Below are positions 29,608 to 40,600 of a DNA stretch of 64,000 nucleotides, piece by piece. The DNA is from Xanthobacteraceae bacterium (GTDB lineage: Bacteria; Pseudomonadota; Alphaproteobacteria; Rhizobiales; Xanthobacteraceae), in assembly GCA_022844205.1 (NCBI GenBank), contig JALHMF010000003.1, positions 62,001 through 126,000 of the forward strand, given 5' to 3'. Position 1 is the stretch's first letter. The number at the start of each line of letters is the position of its first letter. Under the pieces are notes generated by a model. The model ran no database searches. It saw only the letters and a list, made by a program, of their open reading frames with translations, and was not told the DNA's origin. Both the position numbers and the translations under genes were made by a program.

Positions 29608-30751
29608 AGAGTACCTTCAGGTGGAGAAGATCGTTCCAGGTGGCGAAGATCATCAGCATCAGCACGAGCGCCAGTCCGACCCGGAAGCCGAATTCCTGCG
29701 CCCGTTCGCTGAGCGGGCGGCCGCGCACCGCCTCGATGGCGTAAAATACGAGATGCCCGCCGTCGAGCAACGGTACCGGGAAAAGATTGAGCAATCCGAT
29801 ACTTACCGAGAGCACGGCGGTCAGGTGCAAAAGCGCCGAGAAGCTGATCGACGCCACCTGACCTGAAATCTGCGCGATCCGGATCGGTCCGCCAAGCTGG
29901 TCGGGCGATTCCCGTCCGGTGATCATGCCGCCGATATAGTTGAGCGTACGCTCAATCACGAACCAGGTTTCGGAGACGCCGAGCTGGACGGCTTTGACCG
30001 GCCCAATGTTCTCCGTGACGATGTCGTCACCGCTTGACGAACGGGAAATGCCGAGCATCCCCATGCGATGTTTGTTACCAAAATTGTCCGTGATCTCGCG
30101 GAGCAGAGGGGTCGCGGTCAGGGTCAGTTCGGTTCCCTTGCGGTTTATCGTCACCTTCAGCGGCGTGCCGGGGCTGGCGCCCACGATTCGCTGCATGTCG
30201 CCAAAATTCTCGATGGTCTTGCCGTCGATCGAAAGCACGAGATCGCCCGGCTGAAAGCCCGCGGCTTCCGCCGCACTTCCGGCCTGGATTGTGTCGACGC
30301 GTGGCGTGGTCGTCTGCCGTCCATAGACAAAATAGACCGTCGAAAAAATCACGATCGCGAGGATGAAATTCGCGATCGGGCCTGCGGCCACAATGGCCGC
30401 GCGCTTCCCGACCGATTGATGGAAGAAGGAAACCTTCTTCTCCTGTGCATTCATTGCCTCGATGGTCTTGCTGTCGGGCGTACTCGCGACCGAGTCGTCG
30501 CCGAAGAAACGCACATAGCCGCCGAGCGGAATCGCGGAGAACTTCCAGCGGGTTCCATGCCGGTCATTGAAACCGACGATTTCCGGGCCGAAGCCGACCG
30601 AGAAAGCCTCGACTTTCACGCCGCAGCGGCGCGCCACCCAGAAATGCCCAAGCTCATGAAAGAACACGACGATGGTGAGCACGAACAGAAACGGGATGAC
30701 ATACCCCAGCATCGATCCGCCCCAAGCGCCGAAACCCGACAAAAAATCCAT
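29606..30751 (-). CDS. rseP: Site-2 intramembrane zinc metalloprotease RseP
   Basis: Cleaves anti-sigma factors and signal-peptide remnants within the inner membrane. 381 residues. The active-site HExxH lies in the first membrane segment (FFHELGHFWVARR), and the second metal ligand is in VPLLDGGHLVFY. A PDZ domain (about residues 130-215, GFQPGDLVLSIDGKTI) regulates substrate access. Located between dxr and bamA, the classical order. Confidence 0.96.
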   Translation of the reverse strand: MDFLSGFGAWGGSMLGYVIPFLFVLTIVVFFHELGHFWVARRCGVKVEAFSVGFGPEIVGFNDRHGTRWKFSAIPLGGYVRFFGDDSVASTPDSKTIEAMNAQEKKVSFFHQSVGKRAAIVAAGPIANFILAIVIFSTVYFVYGRQTTTPRVDTIQAGSAAEAAGFQPGDLVLSIDGKTIENFGDMQRIVGASPGTPLKVTINRKGTELTLTATPLLREITDNFGNKHRMGMLGISRSSSGDDIVTENIGPVKAVQLGVSETWFVIERTLNYIGGMITGRESPDQLGGPIRIAQISGQVASISFSALLHLTAVLSVSIGLLNLFPVPLLDGGHLVFYAIEAVRGRPLSERAQEFGFRVGLALVLMLMIFATWNDLLHLKVL

Positions 30752-30779
30752 TTCGTGTCCTTTCTGAATTCTTACCGCT

Positions 30780-31967
30780 CTAGGATGCCTTTGCGGCGAA
30801 TTGAGGCAAGAGGGCAGAGGCTATACTTCTTCCGATATGGTCAATAGCGAGCGCGTCGTTAACCGTGCGGGGTTCCTTCAAGCTCTCTTTTTCAGCACGC
30901 GCAAGTGATGCCTCGACGAGTGCCGCGATCTCGCAAAACCCGATCCGGCCCTCCAGAAACGCCTCTACGGCTATCTCATTCGCCGCATTCAGGATGACGG
31001 GAGCCGCCCCGCCCGCCTCCATCGCCTCGCGCGCGACCCGCAAGGCCGGAAACCGCTTTAGATCCGGGGCCTCGAATTCGAGCGTGCCGAGCTGCGCCAG
31101 ATCGAGCACCGGCGCTTTCCATTCCATGCGGCCGGGCCAGGCGAGGCAATGCGCGAGCGGGATCTTCATGTCCGGCATCGACATGCCCGCGATCATGGAG
31201 CCGTCGGTGAAGCGGACGATTGCATGAACGACGGACTGCGGATGCACGAGCACATCGAGCCTTGAAGGCTCGACCGAAAAGAGATGCCGTGCCTCGATCA
31301 GTTCCAGGCCCTTGTTCATCAGGGTCGCGGAATCGATCGTGATCTTGGCCCCCATCGACCAGGTGGGATGCTTCAAAGCCTGCTCCGGCGTGACGCGTGC
31401 CAGCTCCTCACGCGGTGTCTTGCGGAACGGACCGCCGGATGCGGTGAGCGTGATCCTTTCCGCACTTTTCGCGGGCGAACCGGCAAGCGCCTGAAACACC
31501 GCGTTGTGTTCGGAATCGAGCGGGAGAATCTTGGCCCCCGTCTCGCGCACGCGCGCCATGAAGACATCACCGGCGCAGACAAGCGCTTCCTTGTTGGCGA
31601 GCGCCAGCCGCCGGTTCGGCGCGAGTGCGGCGAATGCGGGTGCCAGTCCCGCGGCACCCGTGATCCCCGCGACCACGGTATCGGCTTCCACCTGAGCTGC
31701 TTCAAGTAATCCCTGCCGGCCGCCCGCGACCGCAATGCCGCTGCCGGCGAGCATATCTTTCAGCCGAAAATACTCTCCGTCGTCGGCGACCGCCGCGAAG
31801 CGCGCACCGAATTCGCGGGCGAGCTTCGCAAGTTTCGCCGCATCGCGGTTCGCTGTAAGCGCGCGGACTTCGAATTTGTTTCCAGTTGCGCGCAGAAGAT
31901 CGAGCGTGCTGTCGCCGATCGAACCGGTAGCGCCGAGAACTGAAATGGAAGGCTGGGTGTTCACCAC
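30780..31967 (-). CDS. dxr: 1-deoxy-D-xylulose-5-phosphate reductoisomerase
   Basis: Makes MEP from DXP with NADPH, the committed step of the non-mevalonate isoprenoid pathway. 395 residues. NADPH-binding VLGATGSIGDSTLDLLR, metal and substrate motifs PLDSEHNAVFQ and TASGGPFR, and HPTWSMGAKITIDSATLMNKG are intact. Its start overlaps the end of cdsA by 7 bases. Confidence 0.97.
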   Translation of the reverse strand: MVNTQPSISVLGATGSIGDSTLDLLRATGNKFEVRALTANRDAAKLAKLAREFGARFAAVADDGEYFRLKDMLAGSGIAVAGGRQGLLEAAQVEADTVVAGITGAAGLAPAFAALAPNRRLALANKEALVCAGDVFMARVRETGAKILPLDSEHNAVFQALAGSPAKSAERITLTASGGPFRKTPREELARVTPEQALKHPTWSMGAKITIDSATLMNKGLELIEARHLFSVEPSRLDVLVHPQSVVHAIVRFTDGSMIAGMSMPDMKIPLAHCLAWPGRMEWKAPVLDLAQLGTLEFEAPDLKRFPALRVAREAMEAGGAAPVILNAANEIAVEAFLEGRIGFCEIAALVEASLARAEKESLKEPRTVNDALAIDHIGRSIASALLPQFAAKAS

Positions 31968-32815
31968 AGGAGCAGTCCCTGTGCGGGCGATCCGGCGCCG
32001 GCGCGGGCTATGCCGATCAACACGGCTGCAAGAGCAGCAACCAGAAATCCGTCGAGCCGGTCCATCATGCCGCCATGGCCAGGGATCAGCTGGCTCGCAT
32101 CCTTCACGCCGAAACGCCGCTTCACGGAAGACTCAAACAGATCGCCGATCTGCGAGGCGATCACGACAATTGCCGCGGCGAGCGCCAGGCCCCACCGCAG
32201 GCTGAGCCCGCTTGCGAATGCCACGGCGAGACTCAGCAGCACGCCGCCCGCGAGACCGCCGATGCTACCCGACCATGTTTTATTCGGGCTGATGCGAGGT
32301 GCCAGCAACGGCCCGCCGAAAAAACGGCCGGCGAAATAGGCCGCGATATCGGCGGTCCACACCGCCGCGAACAGCCAGACAACCGCGATCAATCCGAATT
32401 TTGGGTCCGCGCGAAGGATCACCACCGGAATCAGCACGAGCGCGGCATAGATCATCCCTGTTGCCGTCCAAGCCCTGTGCTCGTTTGCCGTTGCAGCGGC
32501 AATGCCGGCGCCGATGATCGCAATCACCGCGGCGATGGCCGCGGCATCAAAGTGCAGTGCCACGCCCATCATGGCGATCGACAGCGCACCGATCGGCAGA
32601 AGAAAGTTTCGAGGTGCGCTACCTACAATGCCGGTCCACTCCCACCATACCCAGTAGGCGGCGGCGGCCCAGAACAGCAGGAACAACGTGCCGCCGAGAT
32701 AAGCCGAAACAATCGCGGCCATACCCATGACCGCCGACGAGATCACCCGTTTTCGCAGTTCGGCGCTCTTTGCCGGACCGGCTTCGCGAGTAGCGTCGGT
32801 GGGCGGGACTGACAA
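31961..32815 (-). CDS. cdsA: Phosphatidate cytidylyltransferase
   Basis: Makes CDP-diacylglycerol from phosphatidate and CTP, the branch point of phospholipid synthesis. 284 residues with about eight membrane segments. The CDS signature is present at the C-terminal side: KRRFGVKDASQLIPGHGG followed by MMDRLDG. Two bases separate it from uppS. Confidence 0.95.
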   Translation of the reverse strand: MSVPPTDATREAGPAKSAELRKRVISSAVMGMAAIVSAYLGGTLFLLFWAAAAYWVWWEWTGIVGSAPRNFLLPIGALSIAMMGVALHFDAAAIAAVIAIIGAGIAAATANEHRAWTATGMIYAALVLIPVVILRADPKFGLIAVVWLFAAVWTADIAAYFAGRFFGGPLLAPRISPNKTWSGSIGGLAGGVLLSLAVAFASGLSLRWGLALAAAIVVIASQIGDLFESSVKRRFGVKDASQLIPGHGGMMDRLDGFLVAALAAVLIGIARAGAGSPAQGLLLW

Positions 32816-32817
32816 GT

Positions 32818-33573
32818 TCAGTTTCCCGCCCGCGCGTTGACGCCGCCGAAGCGGCGTTCGCGCCGGTGAAATTCCTCGATGGCTTCTTCCAGGGCGGCGC
32901 GATCGAAGTCCGGCCAGTAGATCGGCATGAACACGAACTCCGCATAGGCCGCCTGCCAGAGCAGAAAATTCGAAAGCCGCTGCTCGCCGCTGGTGCGGAT
33001 GACGAGATCGGGGTCGGGAATGCCCGCGGTATCGAGTTGAGCCTCAAGAAGTTCGGCATCGATTTGAGAGGGATCAATGTTTCCGCTGACGGAATCCTCC
33101 GCGAGCTTGCGCGCGGCACGGGCGATTTCCTGGCGCGAACCGTAATTGAACGCGACACAAAGCGTGCATTTCCGGTTCTCCCGGGTCAGCATTTCCGCGT
33201 GTGCAATCAGTCCGGTGATCTCGGAGTCGAGACCGGTACGGTCGCCGATGATACGGATCCGCACGCCGGATTTGTGCAGGTCCGCAAGGTCGTCGCGGAC
33301 AAAGCGCTTCACCAGCGTCATGAGGTCGTTGATTTCCTGCGCGGGCCTTGTCCAGTTCTCGGCGCTGAAGCTGAAAATCGTGAGGTACTGGATGCCGAGA
33401 TCGCTGGAAGCGCGCACCGTCTTGCGCAAGGCTTCAACGCCGCGCCGGTGTCCCTCCGCGCGTGGCAGACCGCGCGCGGCCGCCCAGCGGCCGTTCCCGT
33501 CCATGATGATCGCGACATGCACGGGCGGTGACGTGTCGTCGCCTTTGGCGGGAACAAGATCGGGTACAGGCAT
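32818..33573 (-). CDS. uppS: Isoprenyl transferase (undecaprenyl diphosphate synthase type)
   Basis: Adds isopentenyl units in cis to make undecaprenyl diphosphate, the lipid carrier for peptidoglycan and O-antigen. 251 residues. Catalytic Asp in [10 protein letters not shown], then [23 protein letters not shown] and the C-terminal [19 protein letters not shown]. Product chain length is inferred from the family. Confidence 0.95.
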   Translation of the reverse strand: MPVPDLVPAKGDDTSPPVHVAIIMDGNGRWAAARGLPRAEGHRRGVEALRKTVRASSDLGIQYLTIFSFSAENWTRPAQEINDLMTLVKRFVRDDLADLHKSGVRIRIIGDRTGLDSEITGLIAHAEMLTRENRKCTLCVAFNYGSRQEIARAARKLAEDSVSGNIDPSQIDAELLEAQLDTAGIPDPDLVIRTSGEQRLSNFLLWQAAYAEFVFMPIYWPDFDRAALEEAIEEFHRRERRFGGVNARAGN

Positions 33574-33588
33574 CGGGATCGTCCGCGA

Positions 33589-34155
33589 TTAGACGGACAT
33601 GATTTCCTTTTCCTTTATTGCGAGCGCCTGATCGATCTCGGCGATGGTAGCGTCGGTCGTTTTCTGCACGTCCGTCTCGTGTCGCTTGATCTCGTCTTCG
33701 CTGACGTGACCGTCTTTTTTCAGGTTTTTCAGATGATCGATGCCGTCGCGACGGACGTGCCGGACGGCGATACGCGCGGCTTCGGCATATTTATGCGCGA
33801 TCTTGGCCAATTCCTGACGGCGTTCCTGGTTGAGTTCGGGAATGCGCAGCCGGATCATGGTGCCTTCGGTCGAGGGATTGAGCCCCAGATTGGCGTCGCG
33901 GATCGCCTTTTCGACGGATTTCACCACGCCCGCGTCCCACACCTGAACGGACAACATGCGGGCTTCGGGCACGCTTACGGTCGCGACCTGGTTCAGCGGC
34001 ATCGGTGCGCCGTAAGCTTCGACCGTGATCGGCTCGAGCATGTTCGGCGAGGCGCGGCCCGTGCGCAGGCCGCTCAATTCCGTTTTCAAAACCGAAACAG
34101 CGGCCGCCATGCGGCGCTTCACATCGGCGAGGTCAAATGGACCGGGTTTCGTCAT
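33589..34155 (-). CDS. frr: Ribosome recycling factor
   Basis: Splits post-termination ribosomes with EF-G. 188 residues from the ATG at 34155, which has a GGGAGA ribosome site; nine upstream codons were rejected. Typical [18 protein letters not shown], the middle domain, and the long-helix motif [21 protein letters not shown]. Follows pyrH (59 bp gap). Confidence 0.96.
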   Translation of the reverse strand: MTKPGPFDLADVKRRMAAAVSVLKTELSGLRTGRASPNMLEPITVEAYGAPMPLNQVATVSVPEARMLSVQVWDAGVVKSVEKAIRDANLGLNPSTEGTMIRLRIPELNQERRQELAKIAHKYAEAARIAVRHVRRDGIDHLKNLKKDGHVSEDEIKRHETDVQKTTDATIAEIDQALAIKEKEIMSV

Positions 34156-34214
34156 GCAATCTCCCTTCCCTCGCGCCCGCATCGGCGGAGGCTTTTTGCC
34201 GTGAATATCGGGCG

Positions 34215-34928
34215 TCAGGGCGTGACGGTGGTGAAACGGCCCTTGCCGCCGAAAGCAGCGGCAATCGCGCCCGGTTCGCGGATCGAGAATACAATTATCG
34301 GCAGCTTTGCGTCACGGGCAAGCGCGAAGGCGGCCGCATCCATCACCTTGAGATCCTTGGCCAAAGCCTGATCGTGGGTGAGGCTGTCGAAACGCTTGGC
34401 GTTGGACTTCTTGTCCGGATCGGCGTCATAGACCCCGTCCACATTGGTTGCCTTGAACATGGCATCGCAGCGAAGTTCCGCCGCACGAAGGGCGGCACCC
34501 GTATCGGTCGTGAAGAACGGGTTGCCCGTGCCGCCGCCGAGGACCACGACATGCCCGTTTTCGAGATGCTTCAGGCCGCGCTGGCGGGAATAGGGTTCGC
34601 AGAAACCGGAAATCTGCATCGCCGACATGACGCGTGGCCCGACCCCCGCCTTGTCGATGGCTTCGCCAAGGGCGAGCGCGTTGATGACCGTGGCCAGCAT
34701 GCCCATCTGGTCGGCGGTCGCACGGTCGATGCTCGGATCGGTGGTGGCCCCCCGAATGAAATTGCCGCCGCCCACCATCACGGCGATCTCCGCACCGAGT
34801 GCTTTCGTCGCCGCGATGTCTTTTGCGATGGCCGTCAGGAACGAAGGATCGATGCCGAAATTCCGGCTGCCCTGGAGGGCTTCGCCGGACACCTTTACGA
34901 GAACCCGGCGATACGCTGGCTTGCTCAT
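34215..34928 (-). CDS. pyrH: UMP kinase
   Basis: Phosphorylates UMP to UDP, feeding pyrG and RNA synthesis. 237 residues from the ATG at 34928; the 51-codon upstream extension is Arg-rich shadow sequence over the tsf end. Amino-acid-kinase motifs [21 protein letters not shown] and [19 protein letters not shown]. Normal place after tsf. Confidence 0.97.
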   Translation of the reverse strand: MSKPAYRRVLVKVSGEALQGSRNFGIDPSFLTAIAKDIAATKALGAEIAVMVGGGNFIRGATTDPSIDRATADQMGMLATVINALALGEAIDKAGVGPRVMSAMQISGFCEPYSRQRGLKHLENGHVVVLGGGTGNPFFTTDTGAALRAAELRCDAMFKATNVDGVYDADPDKKSNAKRFDSLTHDQALAKDLKVMDAAAFALARDAKLPIIVFSIREPGAIAAAFGGKGRFTTVTP

Positions 34929-34962
34929 GGCGTCCGCCCCAAAATTACGGCCGGTCCTGAAT

Positions 34963-35886
34963 TCAGTTCGTCTTGGCGGCCGCGGCGACTTCCGCGGCGA
35001 AATCCTGCTCCTGCTTCTCCACGCCCTCCCCGAGCGCGTAGCGCACGAATCCCGCGATCTTGATCGGGCCGCCAGCGGCACCTTCGGCTTCCTTCACCGC
35101 CTGCGCAACCGACTTCGACGGGTCATGCACAAAAGCCTGATCGACCAGGCAGACTTCCTTGTAAAAAGTCTTGAGGCCGCTTTCGACGATTTTCTCGATG
35201 ACATTCTCCGGCTTGCCGGATGCCTTGGCCTTGTCGGCGAGCACGCCGCGCTCACGCTCGATCGTGCTCTTGTCAACGCCCGCTGCATCGACGGCCACCG
35301 GGTTGGCCGCCGCGATGTGCATCGCGACCTTGCGGCCGACTTCCTTCAGCGTATCGGCATTGCCCTTCGACTCCAGCGCGACCAGCACGCCGATCTTGCC
35401 GATGCCATCTGCAATGGCGCTGTGCATGTAGGAGCTGACAGCGCCCTCTTTCACTTCGAGCATTGCGGCCCGGCGAAGGGTCATATTCTCGCCGATGGTG
35501 GCGACGGCGGAAGCAATGGCTTCGGCAATCGAGCCATTGCCGGCCCTGGCGGCTTTCAACTTTTCGACATCGGTGCCGTTATGCAGTGCTGCCTGCGTGA
35601 TGAGCTTCACGAGGCCCTGGAATTGCTCGTTACGCGCCACAAAGTCCGTCTCGGAATTGACTTCGACAAGCACGCCCTTCTTGCCCTCGATGGCGACGCC
35701 GACAAGACCTTCCGCAGCGACGCGCCCGGCCTTTTTCGCGGCCTTGGAGAGGCCTTTCTTGCGCAGCCAGTCGACCGCCGCTTCGAGATTGCCGCCGTTT
35801 TCCGCAAGCGCCTGCTTGCAGTCCATCATACCGGCACCCGTGAGGTCGCGCAGCTGCTTGACGAGGGTCGCACTGATTTCGGCCAT
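34963..35886 (-). CDS. tsf: Elongation factor Ts
   Basis: Nucleotide exchange factor for EF-Tu. 307 residues from the ATG at 35886. The N-terminal UBA-like [16 protein letters not shown] and the core motif [13 protein letters not shown] are intact, followed by two subdomains. Follows rpsB by 5 bp; the two are normally co-transcribed. Confidence 0.97.
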   Translation of the reverse strand: MAEISATLVKQLRDLTGAGMMDCKQALAENGGNLEAAVDWLRKKGLSKAAKKAGRVAAEGLVGVAIEGKKGVLVEVNSETDFVARNEQFQGLVKLITQAALHNGTDVEKLKAARAGNGSIAEAIASAVATIGENMTLRRAAMLEVKEGAVSSYMHSAIADGIGKIGVLVALESKGNADTLKEVGRKVAMHIAAANPVAVDAAGVDKSTIERERGVLADKAKASGKPENVIEKIVESGLKTFYKEVCLVDQAFVHDPSKSVAQAVKEAEGAAGGPIKIAGFVRYALGEGVEKQEQDFAAEVAAAAKTN

Positions 35887-35891
35887 GCGTC

Positions 35892-36881
35892 TTACTCTGC
35901 TTCGGCGGAGAGCTGTTTCGCCTGAGCCGTCCATCCGTCAACGCGGCCGGGAAGTCCGACCGTCTCGCCGAGATGATGCGAGTCCTTCTTGTCGAGGGTG
36001 GCGACCTGCCAGTAGTGGAAGATACCGAGATCGTTGAGCTGCTTCTCGATGTCGGGGCTGACGCCCGGAAGCTTCTTGAGATCGTCCGGCGTTCCGCGCG
36101 GGCCGGCAAGCTGTTCGAAATTCCATTCGGATTTCACGGGCAGAGTCTCTTCGACCTGCGGTTTGGTGTCGTGACCGGCCTCGCCCTGCGCGCGCGAGAT
36201 GCCGTCGATCGCGGCTTTCGCGATCAGATCGCAGTAAAGCGCGATGGCGCGGCCGGCGTCGTCGTTACCGGGGATCGGATAGGTGATGCCGTCCGGATTG
36301 CAGTTGGTGTCGATGATCGCAGCCACCGGAATGTTCAGGCGGCGCGCTTCCTTGATCGCGATGTCTTCCTTGTTCGTGTCGATGATGAACACGAGATCGG
36401 GCAAGCCGCCCATATCGCGGATGCCGCCCAGCGCCTTCTCCAGCTTTTCCTTTTCGCGGGCGAGCGTGAGGCGCTCCTTCTTGGTGTAGCCGCTACCGGA
36501 GGCCTCGGAGGAGAGCATCTCCTCGATTTCCTTCAGGCGCGCGATCGAGTGCGAGATCGTCTTCCAGTTGGTCAGCGTGCCGCCGAGCCAGCGCGAATTG
36601 ACGTAGTACTGCGCGCAGCGCTTCGCGGCATCGGCGATCGGATCCGAAGCCTGGCGCTTGGTGCCGACGAACAGGATGCGGCCGCCCTTGGCGACGGTGT
36701 CGGCAATCGCCTGCAACGCGCGGCTCATCAGCGGCACGGTCTGGGCGAGATCGATGATGTGAATTTTGTTGCGAACGCCGAAAATGTACGAAGCCATTTT
36801 CGGATTCCAGCGATGGGATTGGTGGCCGAAGTGAACGCCAGCTTCCAATAGCTGACGCATCGAGAAGTCAGGGATAGGCAT
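35892..36881 (-). CDS. rpsB: 30S ribosomal protein S2 (with C-terminal extension)
   Basis: Small-subunit protein needed for S1 binding. 329 residues, about 70-90 longer than the E. coli type. The S2 core (about 1-235) has [31 protein letters not shown] and [20 protein letters not shown]. The extra C-terminal domain (about 255-329) contains a helix-hairpin-helix-like segment, [20 protein letters not shown]. Such extensions occur in this bacterial order; the role is unknown. A good promoter lies about 108 bp upstream. Confidence 0.96.
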   Translation of the reverse strand: MPIPDFSMRQLLEAGVHFGHQSHRWNPKMASYIFGVRNKIHIIDLAQTVPLMSRALQAIADTVAKGGRILFVGTKRQASDPIADAAKRCAQYYVNSRWLGGTLTNWKTISHSIARLKEIEEMLSSEASGSGYTKKERLTLAREKEKLEKALGGIRDMGGLPDLVFIIDTNKEDIAIKEARRLNIPVAAIIDTNCNPDGITYPIPGNDDAGRAIALYCDLIAKAAIDGISRAQGEAGHDTKPQVEETLPVKSEWNFEQLAGPRGTPDDLKKLPGVSPDIEKQLNDLGIFHYWQVATLDKKDSHHLGETVGLPGRVDGWTAQAKQLSAEAE

Positions 36882-36988
36882 ATCAACTCTCCGGTTAGCC
36901 TCCGCGGACGATGAGCCAGGCTTTCGCCCAGCACCGGATGCGATCCTTGGGGATCAAGGCCGCCTGAGTCCGCGTGCGAGATGCGCTG

Positions 36989-37017
36989 CTTATAGGGGGC
37001 GGTAGCCTGTGGCGCAA
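36989..37017 (-). promoter_or_regulatory. rpsB-tsf promoter
   Basis: On the minus strand, TTGCGC (37012-37017) and TATAAG (36989-36994) are 17 bp apart, a near-ideal housekeeping promoter. Transcription near 36982 leaves a leader of about 100 nt with potential hairpins before the rpsB ATG. That would suit S2 autoregulation, but I cannot match a known leader motif. Confidence 0.7.
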
Positions 37018-37043
37018 GGGAAACCCTGCGCCGGAAAAGCCTG

Positions 37044-37619
37044 CTAGAACAACCACTTCAGCGCGTAGTGCATCGGCACCATCACGCAGAAAGCATTAAA
37101 GGCGAACAGGCACGCAAAATATAGAAACGGCTGTAGTGCTTTTTGCGGCTTTTCGCCCGGTCCAAACACCCAATTGATGTTCAGGTGGCGCGCCGTGAAC
37201 AGGAAGCAGACGCTCAGCACCACGATCATCAGCGCGAGCTGTGCCGCAAACGCGCGTTCGTCGTAGCCGAACTTGTAGAGCAGCCACAGGATCGTAGGCG
37301 GCAACGCCAGATGGAACAGTGAGATTGCGCGCAGCCACAACGGATATTTCGACTGGAACATGTAACTCGTAAGCCCAAGCTTTCCGCCGATGATGAAATC
37401 GACAGTCCAGACCAGTTCGAGCGGAAGCACGCCGACCGCAGGCATGCTGGCGAGCAGCGGTATCTCAAAGATCACGGCGGCCGCTGTCAGAAACAGCGCG
37501 ACATCGGAGAGCCAGAGAAAATTCGAGGGGCCGTATTCGCGCCAGTAAACGACGATCAGAAACGGTACGAATGCGCCGTAAGCGATCTTCAGCCAGAGTG
37601 GAACGAGCATGGGCTCCAT
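37044..37619 (-). CDS. Polytopic membrane protein of unknown function
   Basis: 191 residues with about six hydrophobic segments (for example LWLSDVALFLTAAAVIFEI and ALMIVVLSVCFLFTARHL). No catalytic motif is recognised; YGPSNFLWLSDVALF and HLNINWVFGPGEKP look conserved-type. The ATG comes immediately after the dnaE stop (TGAATG), so it is translationally coupled to the replicative polymerase gene. Met4 is an alternative start. Function unknown. Confidence 0.8.
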   Translation of the reverse strand: MEPMLVPLWLKIAYGAFVPFLIVVYWREYGPSNFLWLSDVALFLTAAAVIFEIPLLASMPAVGVLPLELVWTVDFIIGGKLGLTSYMFQSKYPLWLRAISLFHLALPPTILWLLYKFGYDERAFAAQLALMIVVLSVCFLFTARHLNINWVFGPGEKPQKALQPFLYFACLFAFNAFCVMVPMHYALKWLF

Positions 37620-40600
37620 TCAGAGCGCCTCGACTTCCACTACTCCCGGCACGGCTTTCATCGCGCCCGCGATCTGCGGTGAGATCGGATAACGGCCCGG
37701 CAGTTTCACTTCCACTTCCGCGCGGCCTTCTTCGAGCATCACGACGATGCTGACTTCACCCGCACTCTCGCCCTTGACAGTCGTGCCGCCGTTCAGCCGC
37801 TTCGCCACCTGGTCGATCGGAGCGTGCGAAGCGACGAATACGCGAAGGCCCTTCTGGGTTTTCGACGCAGCGTCATCCAGCCGTTCAGCCTTGTGAACGC
37901 GGACGCGGACGTCCTCGCCCTGCATTTCGGCACCTACATGAAGCAGCACCGCCGTACCCGGCTCCAGCACTTCGCGGAATTGCGCGAGCCCTTCGGAGAA
38001 CAGCACGGCCTCGAAATGCCCGGTCGAATCCGAGAGACCGATAATGCCCATCTTGCTGCCGGTCTTGGTGCGCCGCTCAACGCGCGAGATCACGGTCGCC
38101 GCGAGCTTGCCCGTGGCCTGTCCGGCCTTCACGCTGCGTGCGAACTCCATCCACGGCGACACGCGAAGTCTCTTGAGGGCGATCTGGTAGTCGTCGAGCG
38201 GATGGCCAGACAGAAAAAACCCGATCGCGTCGTATTCCCTGTTCAGCCGTTCAATCGGCAGCCAATCCTCGGCTGCCTTGGTTTGCAGCAATACCTTGGC
38301 GCCGCCGCTGCCAAACAGGCTCGACTGGCCCTCGGCATTTGCCGCTCCGGTGCGCTGCGCATGCGCGAGCATTCCATCGATGGCGGCAAAGGCGCGGGCA
38401 CGATTCGGCTCAAGCTCATCGAACGCGCCGGAGGCGACAAGACTTTCCAGCGTGCGGCGGTTGACGGCGCGCGCTTCGACCCGCTCGGCGAAATCGGCGA
38501 GATCGGTGAACGGCTTTTCACCGCGCGCCTTCACGATGGCCTCGACGGCATGGCCGCCGACCCCGCGCAGGGCTGCAAGCGCATAGACGATCTTGCCGTC
38601 CAGCACATCGAAATCGCGGCCCGATTTGTTGACCGAAGGCGGCTCGACCACGATGCCCATGCGTTGCGCCTCGCGGCGGAATTCCGCGAGCTTGTCCGTG
38701 TTGCCCATCGAAAGCGTCATGGTGGCGGCGAGAAACTCCACTGGATAATTCGATTTCAGATAGGCGGTCTGGTACGCAACCAGCGCATAGGCCGCGGCAT
38801 GGCTCTTGTTGAAGCCGTAGTCCGCGAAACGCTGCAGCAGATCGAAAATCTCGTCGGCCTTGTCCTTATCGACGCCGCGCTCGACCGAACCGGAAACGAA
38901 GCGCTCGCGCTGCGCCGCCATTTCCTTCTTGATCTTCTTGCCCATCGCGCGCCGCAGGAGATCGGCCTCGCCTAGCGAATAGCCCGCGAGCGTCTGCGCG
39001 ATCTGCATCACCTGTTCCTGATAGATGATGACGCCGAAGGTTTCCTTCAGGCTCTGCTCGATCTTCGGATGGATGTAGTCGGGCTTTTCGTTGCCGTGCT
39101 TGCGGGCGTTGTAAGTCGGGATATTCGCCATCGGACCGGGACGATAGAGTGCCACGAGCGCGATGATGTCCTCGAAACGGTCCGGCTTCATCTCCGCGAG
39201 CGCCTTGCGCATGCCCGCACTTTCAATCTGGAACACGCCGACCGTCTCGCCGCGACCCATCATCTCGTAACTCTTTCGGTCGTCGAGCGGAATTGTCTCG
39301 ATCTTGAGATCGATCTCACGTTGCGCGAGCAGCTTGCGCGCGGTTTCGATCACCGTCAGCGTCGTAAGCCCGAGAAAGTCGAACTTCACCAGACCCGCCT
39401 GCTCCACCCATTTCATGTTGAACTGGGTCACCTGCATGTCGGATTTCGGATCGCGGTAAAGCGGCGTCATTTCCGACAATGCACCGTCGCCGATCACGAT
39501 GCCGGCGGCATGCGTGGATGCGTGGCGATAGAGGCCTTCCAGTTTCAGCGCGATGGCGAAGAGGCGTTGTACACGCGCATCGTTGCGCGCTTCTTCCTGG
39601 AGGCGCGGTTCACCTTCGATCGCTTTCTCGAGCGTTAAGGGAGCAGCCGGATTGAACGGCACGAGCTTGCAGAGTTTATCGACCTGGCCGTAAGGCATTT
39701 CCAGCACCCGGCCGACATCGCGCAGCACACCCCTCGCCTGCAACGTGCCGAAGGTGATGATCTGTGCGACCTGATCGCGTCCGTATCGCTCTTGTACGTA
39801 GCGGATCACCTCGTCGCGGCGATCCTGGCAGAAGTCGATGTCGAAGTCCGGCATCGACACGCGTTCCGGATTGAGGAAGCGCTCGAACAATAGCCCGAAG
39901 CGAAGCGGATCGAGATCGGTGATCGTGAGCGCGTAGGAAACGAGCGAGCCCGCACCCGAGCCGCGCCCCGGTCCCACCGGAATTCCCTGCTGCTTCGCCC
40001 ATTGGATGAAATCGGCAACGATCAGGAAGTAACCGGCGTATTTCATGCCGCCGATCACCTTCAACTCGAATTCGAGCCGGTCGCGATAATCCTGTTCGGT
40101 CTGGCCCGGTGCGGTTCCGTGGTTTTTGAGCCTGACCTTCAGACCCGCTTCCGCGCGTTTCCGCAGTTCGGCCACCTCGTCAGCCGCTTTGTCGCCGACC
40201 GTGAAGCGCGGAAGGATCGGCTGGCGCGTACGCGGACGGAAGGCGCAGCGCCGAGCGATCTCGATGGTGGAAGCAAGCGCTTCTGGAAGATCCGCAAAAA
40301 GCGCTGCCATTTCCTTGCGGGTCTTGAAGGAATGCTCCGGCGTCACCTGCCTGCGCGTACTGCTGTCGGAAACGAGCTTGCCTTCGGCGATCGCAAGCAG
40401 CGCGTCATGCGCTTCGAAATCATCGCGCGTCGCGAAGAACGGTTCGTTCGTGGCCACAAGCGGCAGTTTCTGCGTATAGGCGAGCTCCAGCAGCGAAATC
40501 TCGACCAACTTTTCGGAATCGAGCCCGTGGCGTTGCAGCTCTACATAGAGACGGCCCTGGTAGGCCGAGGCCAGTTTTTCGAGCCTTGCGGCTGAAAGCT

